Made by a program: the position numbers and the translations under genes. DNA of 5,955 nucleotides from Anaerolineaceae bacterium (GTDB lineage Bacteria; Chloroflexota; Anaerolineae; Anaerolineales; Anaerolineaceae): positions 1 to 5,955 of the forward strand of contig JAIOTF010000131.1 in assembly GCA_021107195.1 (NCBI GenBank), given 5' to 3'. Positions 1-4,623 of this stretch are shown here, piece by piece (positions within the stretch are counted from its first letter, which is position 1; the number at the start of each line of letters is the position of its first letter). The notes beneath the pieces are model-generated. The model saw only the letters and a program-made list of their open reading frames with translations. It had not been told where the DNA came from and made no database searches.

Positions 1-1
1 C

Positions 2-610
2 CGCTATGATCCGAATGGTTTGAATTATTTAATGGCCGACACAGCCGCAGTTAAGGAAGTGGTGGCACTGTACCAAATGGAGAACAGCCGGCCTGATTTG
101 CAGGGGATGGCGTTTGCGGCTGAGCCGCCACAAGCTGCACAAACGGGAACAGATCTTTTTGTGCGTTTTTCTGGCGGGATGTATTCTCACTGGCAGTATG
201 ACCCGGGCAGAGGTGGGTATTTGCGCTATTCGGATGCCGAAAATGATGTGGACCGCACCAATCCGGTCTATGCTCTGCAATATGACCGTTTGACGGAAGA
301 ACCGACCCTGGTTGAGAATGTGGTCATCATCCTTGCGCCGTATGCGGAACTGGTGGAGGAGACAGAAACGTCTGCCGGGGTTTATGATATTGATTTGTTG
401 GTCACGGGCGAGGCGTTCCTGGCGCGTGATGGGGTGATCCAACCTGTTTTCTGGCAAAGGGAAAAGGCTGCGGATGTTTTAAGCCTGGTGGATGCAGACG
501 GTAATCCAGTGCCTTTCAAACCGGGCCAGACCTGGTTTGAGTTAATGGGGAAATCTTCGCAGGTGACTCCGAATAATGGTGTCTGGCAGTTCACTTTCCT
601 GCGTCCCTGA
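2..610 (+). CDS. DUF3048 domain protein (YerB-like), C-terminal part, 5' end outside window
   Basis: The frame is open from base 2 with no stop upstream, so the first usable start (TTG at 20) is probably internal and the gene enters from the left; 202 codons are visible. The protein matches the C-terminal half of DUF3048, the family of Bacillus YerB, usually extracytoplasmic lipoproteins of unknown biochemical role. Recognisable parts are the region SRPDLQGMAF, the W-x-YD and Y-x-R-Y strands (SHWQYDPGRGGYLRYSD), the central segment LVENVVIILAPYAEL, then ARDGVIQPVFWQRE and the closing DADGNPVPFKPGQTWFEL, equivalent to the family's 'dG..i.l.pG.TWi' end. No signal peptide or lipobox can be judged because the N-terminus is missing. 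The gene ends in TGA at 608-610. No clear intrinsic terminator follows; an inverted-repeat element begins 41 nt downstream. Family assignment is fairly sure; function is unknown. Confidence 0.8.
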   Translation, partial: RYDPNGLNYLMADTAAVKEVVALYQMENSRPDLQGMAFAAEPPQAAQTGTDLFVRFSGGMYSHWQYDPGRGGYLRYSDAENDVDRTNPVYALQYDRLTEEPTLVENVVIILAPYAELVEETETSAGVYDIDLLVTGEAFLARDGVIQPVFWQREKAADVLSLVDADGNPVPFKPGQTWFELMGKSSQVTPNNGVWQFTFLRP

Positions 611-650
611 TCGTTTGACCTGAACCCTGTTGGAGCAATGCTGTGCAAAT

Positions 651-767
651 CCAGCAGTTAATTCTCAATATGCTGGAATAAATCTGTTGTAGGTTCGACT
701 TCAGTCGTTATATGTCAAAATGTAACGATTAAAATCGTTACTACAAATCTAAATTGAGAATTGCTGG
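651..767. repeat. Nested inverted-repeat element (MITE/REP-like), about 117 bp
   Basis: The outer arms are CCAGCA (651-656) plus AATTCTCAAT (660-669) against ATTGAGAATT (753-762) plus TGCTGG (762-767). The pairing is perfect apart from a 3-nt bulge on the left. Inside, TTGTAG (687-692) pairs with CTACAA (741-746). The two halves are imperfect inverted copies (about 19 of 26 matching) and each contains its own palindrome: CGACT/AGTCG at 696-707 and GTAACGAT-TAAA-ATCGTTAC at 722-741. CCAGCA can alternatively pair with TGCTGG at 671-676. It encodes no protein. The architecture suggests a non-autonomous mobile or structured repeat, but I see no clear target-site duplication and only one copy in the window. 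Confidence 0.6.
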
Positions 768-783
768 TGCGAATCGATTTTTC

Positions 784-812
784 TTGACATACGATGTGGA
801 TTGTGGAATACT
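784..812 (+). promoter_or_regulatory. Sigma70-type promoter of a small transcription unit
   Basis: A perfect -35 TTGACA (784-789) is followed after 17 nt by AATACT (807-812) as the -10; TACTAT at 809-814 with 19-nt spacing is an alternative. Transcription would start near 819-822, about 50 nt ahead of a strong Shine-Dalgarno. The only thing downstream on this strand before a terminator hairpin is an 18-codon ORF, so the promoter appears dedicated to it. Confidence 0.55.
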
Positions 813-857
813 ATAAGAGTAAGTTGAGTCTCCAATTTCTGAATATGCCATTCTTTA

Positions 858-873
858 GAAAGGAGGAGGTGAT
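858..873 (+). promoter_or_regulatory. Unusually strong, extended Shine-Dalgarno
   Basis: AGAAAGGAGGAGGTGAT (857-873) is complementary to nearly the entire 3' tail of 16S rRNA (RNA 3' end ...AUCACCUCCUUUCU), apart from one extra AGG triplet that duplicates the core. It lies 8-10 nt ahead of ATG at 878 and overlaps the alternative ATG at 872. The spacing therefore favours the 878 start. Confidence 0.6.
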
Positions 874-928
874 GCCTATGAGTAGTTATGAACGTAAAGC
901 TGCGGCATCATTCTTCTGTAAGTTGTGA
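872..928 (+). CDS. Candidate 16-18 residue micro-ORF (or ORF-bearing small RNA)
   Basis: The ORF reads MPMSSYERKAAASFFCKL from ATG at 872, or 16 residues from ATG at 878, and stops at TGA 926-928. I do not recognise it. Support for expression comes from its surroundings: a promoter with a perfect -35 at 784, a near-perfect Shine-Dalgarno at 857-873, and a terminator hairpin at 948-975. Together these frame a transcript of about 160 nt with nothing else in it. The second half of the ORF forms the left arm of a 12-bp stem (899-910 with 930-941), so translation through the ORF would compete with that fold. No co-directional gene follows, so a leader-peptide attenuator is unlikely. It could be a micropeptide, a small RNA with a ribosome-binding decoy, or a decayed gene start. 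Confidence 0.4.
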   Translation: MPMSSYERKAAASFFCKL

Positions 929-941
929 GTGATGCCGCAGC
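899..941 (+). other. 12-bp perfect stem overlapping the end of the micro-ORF
   Basis: GCTGCGGCATCA (899-910) is exactly complementary to TGATGCCGCAGC (930-941), with a 19-nt loop that contains the micro-ORF stop. No T-tract follows, so it is not a terminator by itself on the plus strand. It looks like a structural stem of a small RNA, or part of a double-hairpin transcript end together with 948-975. Confidence 0.6.
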
Positions 942-947
942 GAAAAC

Positions 948-975
948 TGAAGACCACCCGTCAGGGTGGTCTTCA
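948..975. terminator. Bidirectional intrinsic terminator hairpin
   Basis: TGAAGACCACCC (948-959), loop GTCA, GGGTGGTCTTCA (964-975): a perfect 12-bp GC-rich stem with a 4-nt loop. On the minus strand it is followed by GTTTTC, a short T-tract suited to ending the crtI-like/ubiA-like/CDF operon. On the plus strand it is followed by CCTTT, so it can also end the micro-ORF transcript. Its position between convergent units supports a shared role. Confidence 0.7.
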
Positions 976-978
976 CCT

Positions 979-1044
979 TTAACTGCACTTTGGGCAGAGG
1001 CCGGTGATTGTCAGGTTAACAGGTACGGCTTCCGCCAATTTCTT
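979..1044 (-). pseudogene. Possible C-terminal remnant of a Fur-family metal regulator
   Basis: In a frame shifted by one from the CDF gene, after an in-frame TGA (1045-1047), 21 codons stay open to TAA (979-981). They end with NLTITGLCPKCS. Fur-family repressors (Fur, Zur, PerR) commonly end with a hydrophobic strand and a structural-zinc CxxC motif written 'GLCPxC', which this resembles closely. There is no start codon, and the DNA-binding domain is absent. The fragment overlaps the last 9 codons and the stop of the CDF gene, and its stop is 3 nt before the operon terminator, where a last operon gene would end. Alternatives are a frameshifted C-terminal extension of the CDF protein, or coincidence in a short frame. 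Confidence 0.4.
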
Positions 1045-1924
1045 TCATACAGCAGTCTTCTTCCTCAAATTCCACCTCGGCCGTAACGTGCTCAATGTTG
1101 ATCTCAAGCGCATAATCCTTGATGATCTTCTTTAGCTTGAGAATATCTTCCCGGGAAGTATTATCATCCACCACAACATGTGTGGTTAATACATGATGCT
1201 CGCCATCCAGAGACCAGATGTGGGTATGGTGGATGGATTGCACCTGTTCCAGTGAGACCAAATGTTCTTCTACACTCCGGATATCAATCCCTTCCGGGAC
1301 GCCTTGCAGGAACAGGCAGACTGTTTTCCTGAAATTGGCGATCACATTGTATAAAACGTAACAGGTGATCAGAATAGAGAGGGCGGGGTCGAGGATGGGC
1401 AGGTCTTTGAAGAGGAGGATGATGCTCACGATCAGTACTGCAATCCAGCCCAAAACATCTTCCAGTAAATGAAGCGCAGCCATGCGGGCATTGAGGTCTT
1501 TTTGGCCTCGCAGGCGCAAGACGGCGGCTCCATTGATCAAAATTCCGACAATGGCAAACAGTACCATGCCTTTAGCATTGGTTGGTTCGGGATGGAAGAT
1601 GCGCGGCACGGCCCGGGTGAGGACAAATACACTGCCGAAAATGAGCACCAGGGTATTGATCAGTGCCCCCAGCAGAGAATAGCGCCGGTAGCCGTAACTG
1701 TACTTGTGATCGTTGCCGCGATCAGAGACCTTTGCCAGATACCAGGACAAACCCAGAGAGAGACTGTCCCCAAGATCATGGATGGCATCGGAAAGGATGG
1801 CAAGACTGTTGGTCCATAGTCCGCCAACGATCTCCAGCAGGGTGAAGCCCAGGTTGAGAAAGAAAGCAATCTTGATGCTTTTTGTGCTTTCAGAGGCATG
1901 ATGGTGAGAATGTGAATATGACAT
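1016..1924 (-). CDS. Cation diffusion facilitator (CDF) family heavy-metal efflux transporter, Zn/Co type
   Basis: This inner-membrane protein of 302 aa, a normal CDF length, exports divalent metal (typically Zn2+) in exchange for protons. Visible features are a His-rich N-terminus (SHSHHHAS, 4-11), about six membrane helices between residues 18 and 196, and the two half-sites of the transport site: HxxxD in helix 2 (H49, D53 in SDAIHDLGDSLSLG) and HxxxD in helix 5 (H152, D156 in LHLLEDVLGW). The His pair in this arrangement is typical of zinc/cobalt CDFs (CzcD/ZitB group). The cytosolic C-terminal domain follows (about 205-290), with HHTHIWSLDGEHH at 232-244. The tail after residue 290 (CCMKEIGGSRTC) is unusual and overlaps a Fur-like scrap in another frame. 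The start is ATG at 1922-1924, 18 nt past the ubiA-like stop; no Shine-Dalgarno is evident, so translation may depend on coupling. Metal specificity is inferred. Confidence 0.9.
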   Translation of the reverse strand: MSYSHSHHHASESTKSIKIAFFLNLGFTLLEIVGGLWTNSLAILSDAIHDLGDSLSLGLSWYLAKVSDRGNDHKYSYGYRRYSLLGALINTLVLIFGSVFVLTRAVPRIFHPEPTNAKGMVLFAIVGILINGAAVLRLRGQKDLNARMAALHLLEDVLGWIAVLIVSIILLFKDLPILDPALSILITCYVLYNVIANFRKTVCLFLQGVPEGIDIRSVEEHLVSLEQVQSIHHTHIWSLDGEHHVLTTHVVVDDNTSREDILKLKKIIKDYALEINIEHVTAEVEFEEEDCCMKEIGGSRTC

Positions 1925-1942
1925 GGAGTAATTTTATCAGAA

Positions 1943-2842
1943 TTATCCTGAAACAGGCAAGAATGCTATTGCAACGGCCAGGTCGGTCACTGCCCAGGCA
2001 TAAAGCGCCAGATAGAAACGGCGTTTTTCATAGCGTGTATCCACGCGATTGAAATTGCGAAGCCAGGGCAGCAGGACGACAGCCCAGGCGATGACGCCTA
2101 ACAGCAGGCCAATGGCACGGATGCTCAGAAAGTGGCGGGTAACTTCAATCCCCAGAAAGGTGAAACCGATGATTATGCCGAGAATACTGACCCGCAAGGC
2201 ATTCTTTTTTCCGAGGGCCAAAGCGATGGTGAGATCACCGCGCTGTTGGTCCTCCTCCATTTGGTAGATTTGCGTCGTGGGGTAAAAACCGACAAAGAAG
2301 AAAAAGAACGCCAGCACGATATTGATAATGGGAGGGCGAATAGGTTGAGACGCTGCCGCCCACCCGGCGAAGATAGTCAGCGCACCAAAACCGGTGCTGT
2401 TGATGAGCACATCCCAACCAGCGCGGGCTTTCAAGCGGACGGGCGGGACTGAGTACAGCAAGGACATGCTGCATGAAAGTGCATAGGCAATGAGAAAAGA
2501 TGTTCCCAGCAGCGCAGCGGGAATAAATCCAAGCGCAAGCAGGATCAGGGAGAATGAGGCCAGGTGCGGCGGCAAGGGGGGAGGATCATCCAGGTAGCCG
2601 ATATCGCCTTCATCTTTGTCGTAAACGCTGTTGATGGCCAATGTGCCGCCATTACCCAAAATGCCCCAGGCCAGCGCAGCCAACAGCCATTGTTTGATGG
2701 TCAAAGGGTCGAGATGCAGCCCTTTGGCGAGGATGAAGCCAACTGTCATGTGGGCGGTTACGATGGGCCAGGCGCGCGGGCGGGTATGTAAAATGTAACG
2801 AACCCAGTTTTCAGGTAGAACCCGGTAAAGAAATTCTCGCAT
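1943..2842 (-). CDS. UbiA-family membrane prenyltransferase
   Basis: This 299-aa polytopic membrane protein (about eight or nine hydrophobic segments) belongs to the UbiA superfamily, which transfers prenyl chains from prenyl diphosphates to aromatic or isoprenoid acceptors using Mg2+. It starts with the characteristic RPRAWP (21-26). The first Asp-rich motif is NSVYDKDEGD (71-80) followed by DDPPPLPPHL. The second is YQMEEDQQRGD (193-203) followed by the usual T-x-A-x-x-LG. The canonical NDxxDxxxD has Ser in place of its second residue and D77/D80 instead of the usual last Asp. ATG at 2840-2842 is preceded by GGAG (2849-2852) at 6-nt spacing, which fixes the start. It lies 18 nt downstream of the CrtI-like gene, so an isoprenoid or carotenoid acceptor (for example a lycopene-elongase type reaction) is plausible. 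Quinone or chlorophyll-type substrates cannot be excluded from sequence alone. Confidence 0.85.
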   Translation of the reverse strand: MREFLYRVLPENWVRYILHTRPRAWPIVTAHMTVGFILAKGLHLDPLTIKQWLLAALAWGILGNGGTLAINSVYDKDEGDIGYLDDPPPLPPHLASFSLILLALGFIPAALLGTSFLIAYALSCSMSLLYSVPPVRLKARAGWDVLINSTGFGALTIFAGWAAASQPIRPPIINIVLAFFFFFVGFYPTTQIYQMEEDQQRGDLTIALALGKKNALRVSILGIIIGFTFLGIEVTRHFLSIRAIGLLLGVIAWAVVLLPWLRNFNRVDTRYEKRRFYLALYAWAVTDLAVAIAFLPVSG

Positions 2843-2848
2843 AATAAT

Positions 2849-2852
2849 CTCC
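2849..2852 (-). promoter_or_regulatory. Ribosome binding site of the UbiA-like gene
   Basis: GGAG on the minus strand, 6 nt ahead of ATG, lies in the 18-nt gap after the CrtI-like stop. It supports independent initiation within the operon and the chosen start. Confidence 0.6.
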
Positions 2853-2860
2853 AGTGTAGA

Positions 2861-4336
2861 TCAGGCGGAGCCGATCAGTTTTTCAACAATCTCGGCAGAA
2901 GAAAGTACGGCGGAAATACCTGGCCCCGGGTGGGTGCCAGCGCCGACCAGATAGAGGTTCTTAAGTTGTTTTGAACGGTTGTGAGGGCGAAACCAGGCTG
3001 CCTGGAACGGCGATGTTTGCAGGGAGAAGGGTGCGCCAAAGGGGGCATTAAAATTCTCGTGAAAATCTTCGGGGGTAAGCACCTTTTCGACAACGATGCT
3101 GGCCCGCAGGTCTGGCAGAAATCGCTCTTCCAGGAAAGACAGCACTTGCTCTCGTAATGGTCTGGCCTGCGATGACCAATCAATTTCGGCAGTGAGGTTG
3201 GGAACGGGCATGTGAATCATCAGAACTTCGCGGTCTGCTGCTGCCGGGGTGTTATCTGTGCGGGAGGGCATGTGCAGGGAGATAGCCGGGTCGCTGCTCA
3301 ACACGCCGCGATGAAAGATACCCTCCAGCAATTTGGGAAAATTTCGGGGGACGATGACATTATGATGCGCCAGGGGGGTGTCGAGATAACGGCGGCTGGT
3401 TACAAGGTAGATTGCGAAGATCGATGAACTGAAATTCTGACGTGCTGCTTTCTTCCTTGAAAGCCGGTTTGCATTTCTTTGTTTTATCAAACGATCGTAG
3501 GTGTCGGCGACATTGGCATTGGAGATGATGACGTCGGCAGGGTGTAGTCCGCCATCCTTCATGCGTACGCCGCTGACCTGGCGATGCCGGCTGATAATTT
3601 CTACTACTTCGGCTTTGAGGTGAATCTTCCCGCCGAGTTCCTGAAACAGTTTGGCAAGATGCTTGATGATGGTACCTGTCCCGCCAACTATGTACATCAT
3701 CTTTGCATCCCGCATTTGCATATTCAAAGAAGTGAAAATATTGACTTCCATCGGGTTGCTGCCCATCAGGAAAGGTTTGAGCGATAAGGCGGCACGCAGA
3801 AACGGATCGTTGAAGTACTGGCTGACAAAGCTGTAGGTGCTTTGCAGCCCTCTCAGTCGAATGATATCCGGAACGGTTTTTAACATGCTCAAGGGATGCA
3901 GGAAAGGCAGGTCCGAAAGATCCTGGAATTTTGGCGAAAAGAATGGATGGATGTTTTTCAGGTATTCCTGGCAGGCTGATGTTTCATTGGCGTCCCAGCG
4001 CTGAACCTCTTCCACCAGAAACTGCTGATCGAATTTGATATTGAATGAGCGCAGCTGGTGATCGAAAACACGATAAGCCGGAGCAACCGGCAGCCATTGG
4101 AGGTCTTCGGGAAGCGGTTTGCCGGCGGCTTGAAAGATGTCTTCCACCAGAGCAGGGGCGGTGATTGCAGACGGGCCAATTTCTACTTCAAAATCTCCGA
4201 TGTGTTGGGTGGCTGCCAGACCGCCAATGGTGGAACGCTGTTCCAGGATTTCGACAGTATGTCCGGCTGCCGCCAGGCGGCAACCGGCAGCCAGCCCACC
4301 GAGTCCGGCGCCAATGATGATGATCTTTTTCTTCAT
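2861..4336 (-). CDS. Phytoene desaturase (CrtI)-family FAD-dependent oxidoreductase
   Basis: At 491 aa this is the usual length of bacterial CrtI/CrtN/CrtD carotenoid desaturases, membrane-associated flavoenzymes that introduce or isomerise double bonds in C30-C50 carotenoids. The N-terminus has the dinucleotide-binding fold: GAGLGGLAAG (9-18) and the acidic end of the second strand at E32, followed by STIGGLAAT. The C-terminus carries the carotenoid-desaturase signature LYLVGAGTHPGPGISAVLSS (461-480). This follows the CrtI pattern except that Pro replaces the small residue between the two glycines and SAV replaces the common PGV, so the substrate may not be phytoene. ATG at 4334-4336 is preceded by AAGGA (4347-4351), and a promoter with a perfect TATAAT lies just upstream, so this is the first gene of the operon. 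Family is firm; the exact reaction (phytoene desaturation, 3,4-desaturation or isomerisation) is undecided. Confidence 0.87.
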   Translation of the reverse strand: MKKKIIIIGAGLGGLAAGCRLAAAGHTVEILEQRSTIGGLAATQHIGDFEVEIGPSAITAPALVEDIFQAAGKPLPEDLQWLPVAPAYRVFDHQLRSFNIKFDQQFLVEEVQRWDANETSACQEYLKNIHPFFSPKFQDLSDLPFLHPLSMLKTVPDIIRLRGLQSTYSFVSQYFNDPFLRAALSLKPFLMGSNPMEVNIFTSLNMQMRDAKMMYIVGGTGTIIKHLAKLFQELGGKIHLKAEVVEIISRHRQVSGVRMKDGGLHPADVIISNANVADTYDRLIKQRNANRLSRKKAARQNFSSSIFAIYLVTSRRYLDTPLAHHNVIVPRNFPKLLEGIFHRGVLSSDPAISLHMPSRTDNTPAAADREVLMIHMPVPNLTAEIDWSSQARPLREQVLSFLEERFLPDLRASIVVEKVLTPEDFHENFNAPFGAPFSLQTSPFQAAWFRPHNRSKQLKNLYLVGAGTHPGPGISAVLSSAEIVEKLIGSA

Positions 4337-4346
4337 ACTTATGAGT

Positions 4347-4351
4347 TCCTT
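4347..4351 (-). promoter_or_regulatory. Ribosome binding site of the CrtI-like gene
   Basis: AAGGA on the minus strand lies 10 nt from ATG at 4336, slightly long spacing but the only candidate, and downstream of the predicted transcription start. Confidence 0.5.
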
Positions 4352-4368
4352 GTGTTGCGATTGGTTTC

Positions 4369-4398
4369 ATTATAGCAAGGCATGGGGATAATTGATAA
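4369..4398 (-). promoter_or_regulatory. Promoter of the crtI-like/ubiA-like/CDF operon
   Basis: On the minus strand the -10 is a perfect TATAAT (4369-4374). With an 18-nt spacer the -35 would be TTATCA (4393-4398), four of six consensus bases. Transcription would start near 4362 and give a leader of about 25 nt. Three 8-bp direct repeats sit immediately upstream of the -35. Confidence 0.6.
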
Positions 4399-4403
4399 TG
4401 GTT

Positions 4404-4430
4404 TTAGTCAATTAGTCAATTAGTCAATTA
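4404..4430. repeat. 8-bp tandem direct repeat (TTAGTCAA x3 plus TTA) between divergent promoters
   Basis: Three exact copies of TTAGTCAA occupy 4404-4427 and a partial TTA runs into GGGATTAGGGGGG (4431-4443). The array lies 6 bp upstream of the minus-strand -35 and about 48 bp upstream of the plus-strand -35. It could be an operator or iteron-like binding site for a regulator of one or both promoters, or a simple slippage array. I recognise no specific binding protein. Confidence 0.7.
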
Positions 4431-4477
4431 GGGATTAGGGGGGCGTGGAAATTGCCGGATGATTTTCCGGTCTTTTA

Positions 4478-4506
4478 TTGAATTTATGACCGCAGTCCTC
4501 TATACT
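4478..4506 (+). promoter_or_regulatory. Promoter of the secreted/membrane protein gene
   Basis: TTGAAT (4478-4483) and TATACT (4501-4506) with an ideal 17-nt spacer, each five of six consensus bases or close. Transcription would begin near 4513, leaving a leader of about 110 nt that contains a palindromic repeat. Confidence 0.6.
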
Positions 4507-4568
4507 ATGAGTAGTGAAGGATAGAAAGGGAGCTTCAAGTTCTAAAAATATCAAACCTGGCTATCCCT

Positions 4569-4595
4569 CGCACCCTTCGATAGGTTCAGGGTGCG
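4569..4595. repeat. REP-like palindrome in the 5' leader
   Basis: CGCACCCT (4569-4576) and AGGGTGCG (4588-4595) form a perfect 8-bp stem around TCGATAGGTTC. The core CCCTTCGATAGGTTCAGGG is a variant of the CCCTTCGACAGGCTCAGGG-type dispersed palindrome that I know as common between genes in several bacterial groups, including Chloroflexota. In the RNA it forms a hairpin 28 nt ahead of the start codon. A GTG inside it (4591) opens the reading frame but is not a credible start. Confidence 0.6.
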
Positions 4596-4623
4596 GCTTG
4601 TAGTAAAAACAGGGAGAAACGAA

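Noticed and set aside
29..457. 142-codon minus-strand frame
   Set aside because: It lies antisense to the DUF3048 gene, has no recognisable domain or ribosome site, and has the composition of a shadow frame.
611..1015. tRNA or riboswitch in the gene-poor stretch
   Set aside because: I looked for a cloverleaf with CCA-like end and for known riboswitch cores and saw neither; the stems present are simple hairpins.
1469..1819. 116-codon plus-strand frame inside the CDF gene
   Set aside because: It is a shadow of a well-supported CDF coding sequence with no domain.
4404..4443. CRISPR array or telomere-like repeat (TTAGGG)
   Set aside because: The units are 8 bp without spacers, and TTAGGG occurs once as the edge of a short tandem array. 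This is not a CRISPR and not a telomere.
4455..4476. Hairpin CCGGA/TCCGG followed by TCTTTT as a terminator
   Set aside because: The stem is only 5 bp and no plus-strand gene lies upstream to terminate.
4591..4623. Upstream GTG start for the membrane-protein gene
   Set aside because: It lies in a palindrome, has no ribosome site and would put charged residues ahead of a clean signal peptide. ATG 4624 with GGGAG is far better.
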